A stretch of 64,000 nucleotides of DNA, taken from NCBI GenBank assembly GCA_016208305.1, contig JACQYI010000033.1:248001-312000 (forward strand). The letters run 5' to 3'. Positions 7,552 to 16,778 of this stretch are shown here, piece by piece. The stretch's first letter is position 1. Every line of letters starts with the position of its first letter. Source of the stretch: Oscillatoriophycideae cyanobacterium NC_groundwater_1537_Pr4_S-0.65um_50_18 (lineage in GTDB: Bacteria; Cyanobacteriota; Cyanobacteriia; Elainellales; Elainellaceae). A program made the position numbers and the translations under genes. The notes beneath the pieces are model-generated. The model had not been told where the DNA came from and searched no databases. It worked only from the letters and a program-made list of their open reading frames with translations.

Positions 7552-8541
7552 CTACAATTCGACCGGAGCTGCAATCCCTAGCCCTTCTTCCAGAAGCGAT
7601 CGCAGGATCTTTTGGGTGATCAGCACCAGCCCTAACCGCATCTGTGCCAACTGCGGGTCAGATTGCACCACTTCTCCCCAGATCCGGCAGGATTTGTGGA
7701 AAGCTTCAAAGCTGTAGCTCAGCTCTTGAGCACTTCTCCAAATCAGAGCAGGAGGGGTCTGAGCTACCGTCACGTCATTGCAGCTAGCCAGGTTATCTAA
7801 GTTATCTAATACAGTCACCATCTGGCTAACCAAATGCTGCTCAGCGGGGTGCCGCAGATTAAATCGAATTAAATTTTGCTCTCTCAGCGTGAAATTATAG
7901 GAATGGGCGTCAATTAAGTTATCCCTTACAGCCGATCGCAACAGAGAGCAGCATCGAGCATGAACATAGCAAATATGAAATTTACTAGTGGAATCACGGA
8001 TGCAAGGAGCATTTTTTGCAACAATTGATGTAGACTGATCAAGGTTATTACAGTATGTTTGCGGATGAGCGAGGATATGTAGCCATTCTGCTAAGCCTTG
8101 TTCAGTAAGCTCTAAGTAGATCCCTCCTAGGGAATCCACTTGAACCGTGGTGGTCTGCCATATTTTATCCAATGCCGCCAGCGTATTTTTCTGCGATTCT
8201 ATGGCTACCATTCGTTCCCAGGCTTCTCTTATTCCTAAAGCAATGCTCATCGCTTCCTCTGTTCGTGAGCGCTGCCCTGCTAACTTGAGGGCGATCGCAG
8301 AAACATAGGAGATTTGAGTGTGTGCCTTGACTCGGTTCAGTGGAATTTCTGAGGGAAAAGCGAACTTTAGGTGTTCACCGAGTGGGGGGTTAGAAGCGAA
8401 AATAGTGCAGGCCGTCTCCTTAGACTGCTGCGATTGTAAAAAAAGCTGCTCTTTTTGCCAAATCTGAAGGGCTTTTTGTAGCCTATTGACTAGTAGTAAC
8501 CGAATCCCTAGGGATAGGATGGGATAATATGCGGAACTCAC
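7552..8541 (-). CDS. stand-alone DALR anticodon-binding domain protein (ArgRS-like C-terminus)
   Basis: A 329-residue protein without HIGH or KMSKS motifs, so not a tRNA synthetase. Its last ~110 residues (from LIRFNLRHPAEQHLVSQMV through ELSYSFEAFHKSCRIWGEV to RLGLVLITQKILRSLLEEGL) match the DALR all-helical anticodon-binding domain at the end of arginyl-tRNA synthetases, including the closing LGIAAP. The N-terminal ~200 residues are unrecognised, with clustered cysteines (CIRDSTSKFHICYVHARCCSLL). The start is a GTG. An inference is tRNA binding without aminoacylation; such stand-alone DALR proteins exist in cyanobacteria but have no known role. Confidence 0.75.
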   Translation of the reverse strand: MSSAYYPILSLGIRLLLVNRLQKALQIWQKEQLFLQSQQSKETACTIFASNPPLGEHLKFAFPSEIPLNRVKAHTQISYVSAIALKLAGQRSRTEEAMSIALGIREAWERMVAIESQKNTLAALDKIWQTTTVQVDSLGGIYLELTEQGLAEWLHILAHPQTYCNNLDQSTSIVAKNAPCIRDSTSKFHICYVHARCCSLLRSAVRDNLIDAHSYNFTLREQNLIRFNLRHPAEQHLVSQMVTVLDNLDNLASCNDVTVAQTPPALIWRSAQELSYSFEAFHKSCRIWGEVVQSDPQLAQMRLGLVLITQKILRSLLEEGLGIAAPVEL

Positions 8542-8854
8542 GGCATTGCTGTTGAATAAGTTATTTAGTTTGCGTTTAAGTTTTGCATTCAGTCAATTTA
8601 ATCCTTGTATAATTCGCAAAGTCTATTTTTTCGAGGGTAGAATGAAACTTTGCGTAAGTAAATTGACTTAAAAAGCAGAAAAGTTCATAGAAAGTCAGAT
8701 GCCTTCATAGTTTTCTCGATTCCACTGAGGGAGAGTAGACTTAAGCGGGTTCTATTCTTATAAACCGTTTTGCTCTGCGGGAGCCAAGGCAATCTGTTCC
8801 TAGGTGCTCCCAGTCCAAAATGTTCCATCTCTACTGACTTCAAGAACTGCCCCT
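8542..8854. other. divergent intergenic region with nested inverted repeats
   Basis: This region separates the divergent DALR and Crp/Fnr genes and should hold both promoters. It is AT-rich. It contains nested inverted repeats (8591-8668) and a direct repeat TTCATAG (8690s and 8705). I see no convincing -10/-35 pair. Confidence 0.5.
8591..8668. repeat. nested inverted repeat, possible operator or fossil MITE
   Basis: Outer arms AGTCAATTTA (8591-8600) and TAAATTGACT (8659-8668) are perfect complements. Inner arms CGCAAAGT (8615-8622) and ACTTTGCG (8647-8654) are also perfect. The 78-bp unit lies between two divergent genes. Confidence 0.55.
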
Positions 8855-9550
8855 ATGTTTTCAGTGTCATCACAACCCGACAGCGCCCGTCCCTTTCTCA
8901 CCTGGCAACGGATTCTAGATTGGGCACAAGAACATTATCGCTGCCGCACCTTTAGCAAAGATGAAAAGATTCCGACTCGGGCGGGCTTGCTTTATCTGGT
9001 TCAAAGGGGTGCTGTGCGGCTCGTAGGTGAAGCACAAGTTAGCGCCACAACCGCTAGTTCATCACGCATTCCGCGCATTAACTCGGAAGAGGCGTTTCTA
9101 GGCTTTGTGGGCGCAGGGCAGCCGTTTGAAATCGTGGCTCAATCTCCTTTCATTCTGCAAAGTTTTGCCCATGTCGATCAAACCTCGGTGATCTGGCTGT
9201 ATTGGCACGATCTAGACAATTGGCCTCACTTCCGGCGTGAGGTGTTAGATGCATTCCGATACCAGCATCAACGCAAGCTGCTATGGCTCAGCACTTTAGG
9301 TCAGCGCCGGACGATCGATCGCCTGTTAGGTTTTTTGACCCTGTTAATCGAAGAATTTGGCGAGCCTTGCGAAGAAGGATATTGCTTGCCTTGGTCTTTG
9401 ACTCACGCCCAAATTGGCAGTGCGATCGGCTCTACGCGAGTGACCGTGACCCGGCTCATGGGCAAACTGCGCCAGCGGGGGTTAATTCGCACCTATGGAG
9501 ATAATTTACTTTGCCTCCCAGCAGAAGCAGTCGCCCGCAATGCTCAGTAG
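8855..9550 (+). CDS. Crp/Fnr family transcriptional regulator
   Basis: 231 residues from the ATG at 8855 (an upstream in-frame GTG at 8804 would add 17 residues). The N-terminal ~140 residues have the cyclic-nucleotide-fold pattern (LLYLVQRGAVRLVG, then FLGFVGAGQPFEIV). The C-terminal winged helix reads LPWSLTHAQIGSAIGSTRVT, then VTRLMGKLRQRGLI, a good Crp-type helix-turn-helix. The residues that bind cAMP in CRP are not evident, and I would not call it NtcA. It is divergent from the DALR gene. Target genes are unknown. Confidence 0.82.
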   Translation: MFSVSSQPDSARPFLTWQRILDWAQEHYRCRTFSKDEKIPTRAGLLYLVQRGAVRLVGEAQVSATTASSSRIPRINSEEAFLGFVGAGQPFEIVAQSPFILQSFAHVDQTSVIWLYWHDLDNWPHFRREVLDAFRYQHQRKLLWLSTLGQRRTIDRLLGFLTLLIEEFGEPCEEGYCLPWSLTHAQIGSAIGSTRVTVTRLMGKLRQRGLIRTYGDNLLCLPAEAVARNAQ

Positions 9551-9884
9551 GCAAAGGCAACTAAAAGGCACATTACCCATCGCCTAAATTTGCTCTGCCA
9601 AACCATTCTTGTCCCTGTTCCTCAGAAGCAGGCTTGAGCACTTCGCCCATTTGTTTGTCCGTCTTGCATCTCCCTCACCAACCGCCTCTGGAGAAGTGCT
9701 GCTTACTCTGCGATATCCGTATATCCATGAGGTGCCACTGTAGACGATGGCAAATTAGCTCCAGTCATCGGGTTCCAGTTAGTCATAAATCAGGGATCGA
9801 AGGTAAAGACCCTTAAACAATTCGATCGCCAGTTCTACAAGTTTGCAGATTCGACGCCCAGCAGCTCTTTGGCATTGCGCCAAA
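9551..9884. other. intergenic, nothing recognised
   Basis: The 3' ends of two convergent genes meet here (Crp/Fnr on plus, binding protein on minus). I see no strong hairpin, repeat or RNA gene in it. Confidence 0.5.
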
Positions 9885-11321
9885 TCACTGAATCGGCACA
9901 AAATCATAGCCATAGCCTGAGGCAGAACCCGGTTTAATTTCTACGAGCTGTACCGACTGATTGCGATCGCCTGATGGCAGAAACCGAACTGTTCCCGTTG
10001 CTCCTTCAGCCGAGAAATTAGGGTCAGCCAGAGCCTGTTGCACTCCCTGGCGAGTCGGATTTCGTGACAGGGCTGCAATCAGGGCTGCCGTCGCATCATA
10101 AGACATAGCAGTTCGCCAGTTGACGCTGGCACGCCACAGGCTGCGAGAGCTATTGGCAAAAACAGATTGGGGGTTCGCCAAAATATGCCAAGGCACCGCC
10201 ACCACCAGCCCTTGAGCTGCCGCCCCTCCTACTGCCAAGGTTTTAGGTGCATAAACATCATCTCCCGCTAGCATCTTGAGCTGCTGCCGATTGACCTGCA
10301 CTACTTGGAGGGCGCGATCGAGTTGTCCTGAGTTGGGCATCAGTGCCAAGACGGTAGCCCCTTGCTGGGTGGCTTGCCGGAAGCTTTCGGCAGCGCTAAA
10401 GGTCGAGGCCGATAAATCAAATTCGCTGACCACCTGGCCGCCGCCTAACGACATGGCGCGATCGAACTCTGACTTAATCGACTGGCTGTAGCCGCTTTGA
10501 GAATTAAAAAACACAGCAGCTTTCTGCTGTTGCAGCTCTTTCAACAAATAATTGGCCAAGGCACCCGCCGCCACAAAATCACTTGGAACGGTGCGAAACG
10601 TATAGCGACCTAAATTGGACAATTTGACAGACGTGCTGACCGGGGAAATCATCACCAGCCCGCTTTGGTTATACACTTCGCCTGCCGCCAACGAGGCATC
10701 GCTGGCATAATGCCCCACCACCCCCAACACATCTCCAGCGTCAACCAATGCCGAAGCCGTTTGGCGAGCCATTTCTGGCGTACCCCCATCATTGACAATC
10801 AAAACCTTGAGCGGCACACCCGAAATACCGCCCTTAGGGTTAATTTCGTTTTGCGCTTGAGCAATACCCCGCAACATCTCTAGGGAGGCATCCACATCAG
10901 TATCCACAGGGGCGGTGATCGCAAGGGTATAAGCCTTTGCTGCCCCAATTCGAGCATTGTTGAGATAAATCAACCCTTCAGGGTCATTCGGCTGAGCTTG
11001 GAGAGCCGCCTGTAAGTCGGTTACGGCCTGAGGATAATTTTGAGCCGCGATCGCCTCTACCCCCCTCTGTTTTTGCGCTTGTGCCTGCGAATTAGCATTG
11101 GCAGATGCAGGCACCAAGAGCCTGTCTCCTATGCTCTGCCGTGCTTTCAACGCTGTGGAATCAAGCGGGGCATTTCCGGGCTGAGGAGAACTAGTCTGAG
11201 CCGGATTGCTCGATCCGCCCCTAAATAGGCGATCGCGAAACAGCCACAGCCCACCCCCAATCAACCCGCAAGTAATCAGCAAAGACAAAATAAGCGGCAG
11301 CGTTTCATTTTTTTGAGTCAT
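9885..11321 (-). CDS. membrane-anchored ABC-type substrate-binding protein with TPR segment
   Basis: 478 residues from the ATG at 11321. A single membrane helix at about residues 8-28 (LPLILSLLITCGLIGGGLWLF) is followed by a low-complexity linker, one TPR-like pair (RGVEAIAAQNYPQAVTDLQA, about 85-125), then a LivJ-type periplasmic binding domain (DVDASLEMLRGIAQAQNEIN, VVGHYASDASLAAGEVYNQSG, then FRTVPSDF). It looks like a branched-chain-amino-acid-type ligand sensor fixed in the membrane, not a free binding protein. It follows a Ser/Thr kinase gene by 58 bases on the same strand, with no permease or ATPase nearby, so sensing is likelier than transport. Confidence 0.8.
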   Translation of the reverse strand: MTQKNETLPLILSLLITCGLIGGGLWLFRDRLFRGGSSNPAQTSSPQPGNAPLDSTALKARQSIGDRLLVPASANANSQAQAQKQRGVEAIAAQNYPQAVTDLQAALQAQPNDPEGLIYLNNARIGAAKAYTLAITAPVDTDVDASLEMLRGIAQAQNEINPKGGISGVPLKVLIVNDGGTPEMARQTASALVDAGDVLGVVGHYASDASLAAGEVYNQSGLVMISPVSTSVKLSNLGRYTFRTVPSDFVAAGALANYLLKELQQQKAAVFFNSQSGYSQSIKSEFDRAMSLGGGQVVSEFDLSASTFSAAESFRQATQQGATVLALMPNSGQLDRALQVVQVNRQQLKMLAGDDVYAPKTLAVGGAAAQGLVVAVPWHILANPQSVFANSSRSLWRASVNWRTAMSYDATAALIAALSRNPTRQGVQQALADPNFSAEGATGTVRFLPSGDRNQSVQLVEIKPGSASGYGYDFVPIQ

Positions 11322-11379
11322 AGCATTCGTAAGCTGGCGAAAATTCAAACAAGGGTGATGCTTAAGCCCAGATTAGCCT

Positions 11380-12927
11380 CTACATGAAGCGAGAAAGCAC
11401 AGTGTAAATTAAGCGAAATATCAACGCGATCGCCACTACACCTAACCCCCCCAAAACAACCAACGGCACCAGCACTTGCAGCACCTGAGGCAGCGTAGCC
11501 CCCGCAGCTAGACCCAGGGCGGTCAAAATAGAATGCAGCGGCGAAAAGAAGGCGACGACCCCTAGGCTAACTGTGCCAATGATGATCAAATCGATTTTCT
11601 CGATCCAGCGCAGATATTGCGCCACGACTAGCCCAGCGATCGCCATTCCTGTTATCGCCAGCCAAGTCGGTGAGGTCGTGCCCAGCAGGCTTGCCGCTGC
11701 GATCGCGACCACTCCCCCTTCAGAACCAGTAAACGCCGCGTTACCAATCAGCTCTGGCAAAGAAAAAGATCGGACAGCGCGACGCCCAGCGGCCGATTTC
11801 CTCAACGGAGCAGGGGGTGGGGCGATCGGAGGCGGAACCTGGGGAGACGCGATCGGCTTACGAGATTTGCGGGGGGCGGCAGGGGCAGCAGGGGCGGCAG
11901 GAGGTGGGGCAATGGGCGGAGAGGGAGCAGCTTGCACTGCCGTAGGGCTAGGCTTAGGGGGCGGTGGGGCTGGGGGTTGTAGCGCCTGTAAAACCTCTGT
12001 CGCTGACTGAAATCGCTGATTGGGAGCAGCCTGTAGCAGCTGATTCAGAATGGCCTCTAGGCGATCGCTCACCTGAGCATAGGCGCGCCAGTTCCAGCGA
12101 TCGCTGTAGTTGTCATAGAGATCAGCCGGATCTTTACCCGTCAGCATCATGATGCAGGTGACTGCCAGGGCATAGAGATCGGTAGCCGGATAGACGCGAT
12201 CGCCGCGCATCTGCTCAGGTGGGGCAAATCCCATTGAGTAGATACCTGTAGAGCGTCCAGGCTGTGCCCCTACGGCTGCGCCAGAGGTCACCTGTTTAAC
12301 AGCGCCAAAGTCTAGCAGATAGTAGGTGCCATCTCGACTACGGATGATATTGGAAGGCTTGATGTCTCGGTGAATGGAATGGCTATCATGCACAAATTTC
12401 AGGACAGGCAAAATCGCCAGCAAAAGCTGCGTCACCTCTGCCTCCGAAAATGTTCCGGTGCGGCTCAGCATTTCCTCCAACGTCTGGCCATCAATATATT
12501 CTTGAACGAGATAAAAAAACTTATTGGGTTGCCCTGCCGCGCCGCCCGGTGGCGGGTCAATTTCAAAAAAAGCGTATAGATCGGGAATTTGAGGATGTCT
12601 GCCCAAATCCTCTAGCACTTCACCTTCCCGCTCAAACAAGTTTTGGGCGAGCTGAAGCTGATCAGCCGACAAGTTGCCAGCAGGCTGAAATTGCTTGACC
12701 ACCGAGAGACGCATGGCAGGCGTGTAGCGATCGCGCGCCAAAAAAGCGGCCCCAAAGCCTCCTCGCCCTAGCAACTTCAAAGGGATGTAGCGATCTTTCA
12801 AAATCAGCTCCATGCCACAGGCAGTGCAGTATCTCTGGCGAGAGGTTTTTAATGTCGCTTTATTATCTAAATCAGGATACTGATTAACGGGTCTAGGACA
12901 TCCTGGGCGGGTGCAGTAAATTTCCAT
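11380..12927 (-). CDS. Ser/Thr protein kinase with N-terminal zinc motif and C-terminal membrane helices
   Basis: 515 residues from the ATG at 12927. Cys5, Cys10, Cys34 and Cys37 form a zinc-ribbon-like motif (CTRPGC..CTAC). The kinase domain follows: glycine loop GRGGFG (54-59), Lys78, HRDIKPSN (186-193) and DFG (206-208), with APPEQ after it. A proline/alanine-rich linker (about 320-385) leads to three or four hydrophobic segments in the last ~110 residues. This is the cyanobacterial SpkB-like layout. All catalytic residues are present. It is probably co-transcribed with the binding-protein gene downstream. Confidence 0.92.
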   Translation of the reverse strand: MEIYCTRPGCPRPVNQYPDLDNKATLKTSRQRYCTACGMELILKDRYIPLKLLGRGGFGAAFLARDRYTPAMRLSVVKQFQPAGNLSADQLQLAQNLFEREGEVLEDLGRHPQIPDLYAFFEIDPPPGGAAGQPNKFFYLVQEYIDGQTLEEMLSRTGTFSEAEVTQLLLAILPVLKFVHDSHSIHRDIKPSNIIRSRDGTYYLLDFGAVKQVTSGAAVGAQPGRSTGIYSMGFAPPEQMRGDRVYPATDLYALAVTCIMMLTGKDPADLYDNYSDRWNWRAYAQVSDRLEAILNQLLQAAPNQRFQSATEVLQALQPPAPPPPKPSPTAVQAAPSPPIAPPPAAPAAPAAPRKSRKPIASPQVPPPIAPPPAPLRKSAAGRRAVRSFSLPELIGNAAFTGSEGGVVAIAAASLLGTTSPTWLAITGMAIAGLVVAQYLRWIEKIDLIIIGTVSLGVVAFFSPLHSILTALGLAAGATLPQVLQVLVPLVVLGGLGVVAIALIFRLIYTVLSRFM

Positions 12928-13078
12928 GAATATTGGCTGACTGGAAAAACTGAGTTTTAGGCTCTGAGCGATCGACACTCAACCTTGATTAAACCCCTTG
13001 TCATCCATTCTGAACTACCCCCTGTCAAATCCGGCTTTATCTAGGACTAAAGTCGGGCATATTTGCCTGGCAGCTTGC

Positions 13079-14074
13079 TCAAAGGCTTCCTAGCGGAGAT
13101 GTGGTTGGCTCTAGTGCCAAAACTTCACCTGCATTGCCTTTATCAGAGGCTTTGTAATTAGAAAACTGCGGCAAAATCTCCTGCGTAAAGGCTTCTGCGG
13201 CTTTTGAGCGATAGCGATTGGGGTTAATAATGACCGACAGGGTTCGATTCACCACCACTCCCTCAATTCTGACGCGATGCAAAACACCCATTTGCAGCTC
13301 TTTCTCGATCGCTGAAATGGATACAAACGCAGCTCCCAAGCCCGCCTGCACCGCATTCTTGATGCCCTCGATCGTATTTAGCTCCATCTCCACCTTCAGC
13401 CGTCGAGTCTCGATACCGCAGCGGGTCAAGACTTGATCGATGACTTTGCGAATGGTGGATTGAGAGTCTAGCGCAATGAATTGCAGCCGATATAGATCAT
13501 CCCGCTCAATTTGAGCCATGCGGCTAAAGGGGTGGAAAACAGGCAAGACAAGTGCGAGTTCATCTTCCGCGTAGGGAACTATCTCTAGAGAGTCTTGTAA
13601 CTCAGGAGGAATTTCACCCCCAATGATCGCCAGGTCAATTTGCCCATTGGCAACGCTCCAAGCCGTGCGCCGAGTGGAGTGGACATGAAGTTGCACCGCC
13701 ACATCGGGGTATTGTTGCCGAAACAGGCCCAGCATGCGAGGCAACAGGTAGGTACCCGTGGTTTGACTAGCTCCAACAATCAACGTGCCGCCTTGCAGGT
13801 TCTGCAAGTCTTCAATCGCCCGACAAGTCTCTTGACAAAGGCTCAGGATGCGATCGCCATAGCTGAGCAAAAGATGTCCCGCCTCTGTAAGCTGTGCTCT
13901 TCTGCCGCCGCGATCAAACAACGGCACATCTAGCTGGCGCTCCAGGTTTTGCACCTGAAGACTGACCGCTGGCTGAGAGACATAAAGGCTATCGGCGGCG
14001 CGCTTAAAGCTGCCCTCAGCGGCGATCGCTTTAAGAATGCGTAACTGATCCAAAGTAAAAGGGAGATCAGACAT
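13079..14074 (-). CDS. rbcR: LysR-type regulator RbcR
   Basis: 331 residues from the ATG at 14074. The N-terminal helix-turn-helix ([20 protein letters not shown], then [15 protein letters not shown]) and the long opening [20 protein letters not shown] are characteristic of the cyanobacterial and plastid RbcR/Ycf30 group, which activates RuBisCO genes. A LysR effector domain fills residues 95-300. The carboxysome and rbc genes are not in the window. It is divergent from the photosystem-related cluster starting at 14401. NdhR/CmpR-type paralogues are alternatives. Confidence 0.82.
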   Translation of the reverse strand: MSDLPFTLDQLRILKAIAAEGSFKRAADSLYVSQPAVSLQVQNLERQLDVPLFDRGGRRAQLTEAGHLLLSYGDRILSLCQETCRAIEDLQNLQGGTLIVGASQTTGTYLLPRMLGLFRQQYPDVAVQLHVHSTRRTAWSVANGQIDLAIIGGEIPPELQDSLEIVPYAEDELALVLPVFHPFSRMAQIERDDLYRLQFIALDSQSTIRKVIDQVLTRCGIETRRLKVEMELNTIEGIKNAVQAGLGAAFVSISAIEKELQMGVLHRVRIEGVVVNRTLSVIINPNRYRSKAAEAFTQEILPQFSNYKASDKGNAGEVLALEPTTSPLGSL

Positions 14075-14400
14075 AGCTGCTAAATCCAAAAGGAAGAAAA
14101 GCCTGTACCAGCAAAGCAGTGCCTCTAGAGTTTAGATCCAGAAGGGCAAGACGGATGGTTAATGTTCTAGACCTGCTTGTTTATTTTTTTGAAACACAGC
14201 CAACGGACGAAGAGCCAAGCAAACTAGAACGTGGATGGATATCAAGACAATCAGTAGGTCAGGCTGTGAGCTTGAAGATGATCTCGCATAAGTATGCGCT
14301 AACTGTGAAGAATCGTGATAAATGGAGTTTCTAGGTCGATGGAAACTTTACAACAGATAACTACGGTGAGATGGAATGGTTTAGTACGTAGAGCATTTGT
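14075..14400. other. divergent intergenic region (rbcR / PAP-like cluster)
   Basis: It should hold promoters of rbcR and of the cluster at 14401. A 71-codon frame at 14119-14334 has no family look and no ribosome-binding site. I see no clear repeat. Confidence 0.5.
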
Positions 14401-15276
14401 ATGAAGCGGGAGGTTGTTCAGGACTTTCTGAATTTACCAGGAATTATGGGCGTTGCCCTAATGCATCGGCGATCTCGTCCCTACTTTTGCGGGGTCGATC
14501 AGGTTTTAAACTTTCAGCAAAAGGAAGCATTGGCTCAGGGCATTCAACAGGTGATTGAAACCACTCCTGTTGGGTTTCACTTCTTTGAGTTTCAGTTCAA
14601 TGGCCACCAAGTCTATATCTACAAGTTAGGGCAGGGAATCGTTCTGCTGGTTCTGACGGTAGATAATCTAGGCTACACAGGCTACTCCAAAGTTGTCGAT
14701 CGCCTCAAGGCTGAGCTTCAGGAAAATATCACCGATGCGATCGCCACGTTTCGTTTGCTGGCAGGCAGCACGGCTCTTCCCGAAGAAAACTACTGGAAAC
14801 AGCAGTCGGAATCTTCCCACGCCTCTCCAGTCCAGGCTTCCTCAGCTCAAGCAGCTCAACCCCCGCTCTCCCAACCCCCACTCTCCCCAACCCAGCCTAA
14901 GACTCCGGTTGCTAAGGTCGCCGCTCCAGCCACGCCTGTTTTTCTACGCGATTTACTCCTAGCTCTCAATCATCTTAGCCACTTCACTAAACAATATTTG
15001 GGCGCATCGGTAGCAGCCGGAAATTGGAAATCTTCTCGCCCCGAAGCAGAATGGCTCAACCAATTTCAGATCGATCGCACGGCTCAGATTGGCTTCATGG
15101 GACAAATGGATGGTCAAACCCTGGTTTCCGCCGAACAGCATGAATGGATTCAGATCTGGGTCGCAGGATTTATCGATCGATGCAGCAAAGTCATCCGCAA
15201 TTTTCCCAAAACAGTGCGTCAGAAAGCTCTCAACCCTCAACAAAAGATGCTTTTACTACCAGACCCTGCTGACTGA
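14401..15276 (+). CDS. roadblock/LC7-like conserved cyanobacterial protein (first gene of PAP-like cluster)
   Basis: 291 residues. The first ~130 (VVQDFLNLPGIMGVALMHRR, then FHFFEFQFNGHQVYIYKLGQ, then LLVLTVDNLGYT) read like a roadblock/LC7 fold. A proline/alanine/serine-rich linker (about 140-180) follows, then a C-terminal helical domain (FLRDLLLALNHLSHFTKQYL and on). Its position, 109 bases before a 2Fe-2S ferredoxin and ahead of V4R and phycobilisome-like genes, matches the place of slr0149 beside slr0148 in the Synechocystis PAP operon, but I cannot confirm homology by reading. A role in photosystem II assembly is inferred from context only. Confidence 0.7.
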   Translation: MKREVVQDFLNLPGIMGVALMHRRSRPYFCGVDQVLNFQQKEALAQGIQQVIETTPVGFHFFEFQFNGHQVYIYKLGQGIVLLVLTVDNLGYTGYSKVVDRLKAELQENITDAIATFRLLAGSTALPEENYWKQQSESSHASPVQASSAQAAQPPLSQPPLSPTQPKTPVAKVAAPATPVFLRDLLLALNHLSHFTKQYLGASVAAGNWKSSRPEAEWLNQFQIDRTAQIGFMGQMDGQTLVSAEQHEWIQIWVAGFIDRCSKVIRNFPKTVRQKALNPQQKMLLLPDPAD

Positions 15277-15385
15277 AATCTGTGGCAGATTACTGGTGCA
15301 GCCTACTGGCATAGCCTAAGGGCGCAAACCCCGTTTAGCGATCCCATTCACCCTATTCAAAGCAAAGAATAATCAGGAAAATCTC

Positions 15386-15871
15386 ATGGTAAAAGTTGTT
15401 CGTCTAGAGCCAATCGCCCAAGAAACCTCCGTTGAAACCAATGGCAACCTGCTCTCAGTACTGATCGATAAAGATTTAGATGTTTTAAGAGAGTGCGGCG
15501 GACGCGGCATGTGTGCCACCTGCCATGTGTATGTCAAGCAAGGCATGGAGGCTCTTTCGTCCATCAACCGCCGAGAACAGCGCACTCTGGAGGTGATTAC
15601 CACCTGTAAAACCAACTCTCGTTTGGCCTGTCAAGCTCGAGTGATGGGCAATGGCGTTGTGGTTGAGCTGCCACCAGGGATGTATATTAATTCCATCAAA
15701 GACATTGAAGCGCTGATTGGACGGCGTGCCGAGCAAAACTTACTGCACCCTGTCACAGGCCAAGTTTTGGTGGAAGAGGGCAAGCTAATTACGCGATCGA
15801 TGCTCAAGCAAATTGAAACGACCACCAGCTTTAACTTTGGATCTTTTCTGTCCAACAGCAGTGACGTTTAA
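15386..15871 (+). CDS. 2Fe-2S ferredoxin (Slr0148-like)
   Basis: 161 residues. The iron-sulphur cysteines are Cys37, Cys43, Cys46 (CGGRGMCATC) and Cys82 (RLACQ), i.e. CX5CX2C-X35-C, the adrenodoxin-like spacing, not the CX4CX2C of plant-type PetF. A ~60-residue tail follows the cluster domain (GMYINSIKDIEALIGRRAEQ and on) and would be the partner-binding part. Known: a ferredoxin-like gene belongs to the slr0144-slr0152 photosystem II assembly operon. The start ATG at 15386 follows AGGAAAATCTC. Confidence 0.85.
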   Translation: MVKVVRLEPIAQETSVETNGNLLSVLIDKDLDVLRECGGRGMCATCHVYVKQGMEALSSINRREQRTLEVITTCKTNSRLACQARVMGNGVVVELPPGMYINSIKDIEALIGRRAEQNLLHPVTGQVLVEEGKLITRSMLKQIETTTSFNFGSFLSNSSDV

Positions 15872-16058
15872 GCCGTAGCTCCGATTGGCCGCAGCGATTA
15901 GCACAAGCCCCAATTATCAATCAGGTATCTACAGAACGTCTACAAAATGTTACGCGATGTTGCTAAATATCCTCTGCTGATCACTCATCCCTTGCTACGG
16001 GAATAATCACATTACATTCAACTAATCTAGCCATCCCATTTAGCCAGCCCAGCCTGCC

Positions 16059-16538
16059 ATGCTAAGTCAACTTAAACGTCTCAGTTTGGAAGTCGATGGA
16101 CGTTATGCCAGCGATGCCGAACTTCAATTCATGACCGATTATGTCAAGTCATTTAATTTGCGGTTGCAAACCTATCAAAAACTCCAAGAGATAGAGTCGT
16201 CGCTGTTGCAGCAAGCCTATGCCAAAATGCGATCGCTTGATCCTATGCTATTTGTGCATGGCAAAGAAGAATACAGCCATAAATGGAAGGCTGACACGTC
16301 TCGGACACTGCGCTACGTAGCCGTTGCCGTCTTAATCAACGACCCTGATACTCTGCGAGAAAGACTTCTACTCTGGTTTCAAACTATCCTTCATGCCTTT
16401 GGGATGGAGCAAACCGCCAATGTGACTTATCAAGTTCTGCAAGAGGTGATCAAGCAAGATCTAACACCCCCTCAAGCAAGTTTGGTTTGCCCTATTTTAG
16501 AATTAGTCCGGCGTTCTCTCGGCCCAACTTCACCCTAA
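16059..16538 (+). CDS. phycobilisome-like globin-fold protein, no bilin cysteine (copy 1)
   Basis: 159 residues with the phycobiliprotein pattern: DGRYASDAELQFMTDYVKSF at the N-terminus and RTLRYVAVAVLINDPDTLRE in the middle, which aligns with the YYLRYVTYAVLAGDASVLD stretch of allophycocyanin and phycocyanin. In those proteins Cys84 lies three residues before an Asp and eight before the Leu of LRY. Here those places are Trp76, Asp79 and Leu84, so the attachment cysteine is lost. It probably binds no bilin and acts as an assembly factor. It belongs to the PAP-like cluster. Confidence 0.8.
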   Translation: MLSQLKRLSLEVDGRYASDAELQFMTDYVKSFNLRLQTYQKLQEIESSLLQQAYAKMRSLDPMLFVHGKEEYSHKWKADTSRTLRYVAVAVLINDPDTLRERLLLWFQTILHAFGMEQTANVTYQVLQEVIKQDLTPPQASLVCPILELVRRSLGPTSP

Positions 16539-16778
16539 AATTTCGTGATTGATGAGATATCTAGCCAGTCAAAAACTATAAACCCTTCACCTTCAGGTTG
16601 ATATTTCGCGATCGCTTCATGCACAACATTCTGCCCCAGTATCTAGCTGTAGTTCTGGCTGTAGTATCTGCCTTAAATCTAGACGAGTTTTCAACTCAAT
16701 AGCCTGCAAAGCAGCCGCATTTGAAGACAGCCACATTTCAAAATAATATTTGTTCTCAATCTGTCAAACCCTTGCCCT

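Noticed and set aside
14119-14334. 71-codon plus-strand frame between rbcR and the PAP-like cluster
   Set aside because: No ribosome-binding site or family pattern; it lies where the divergent promoters must be.
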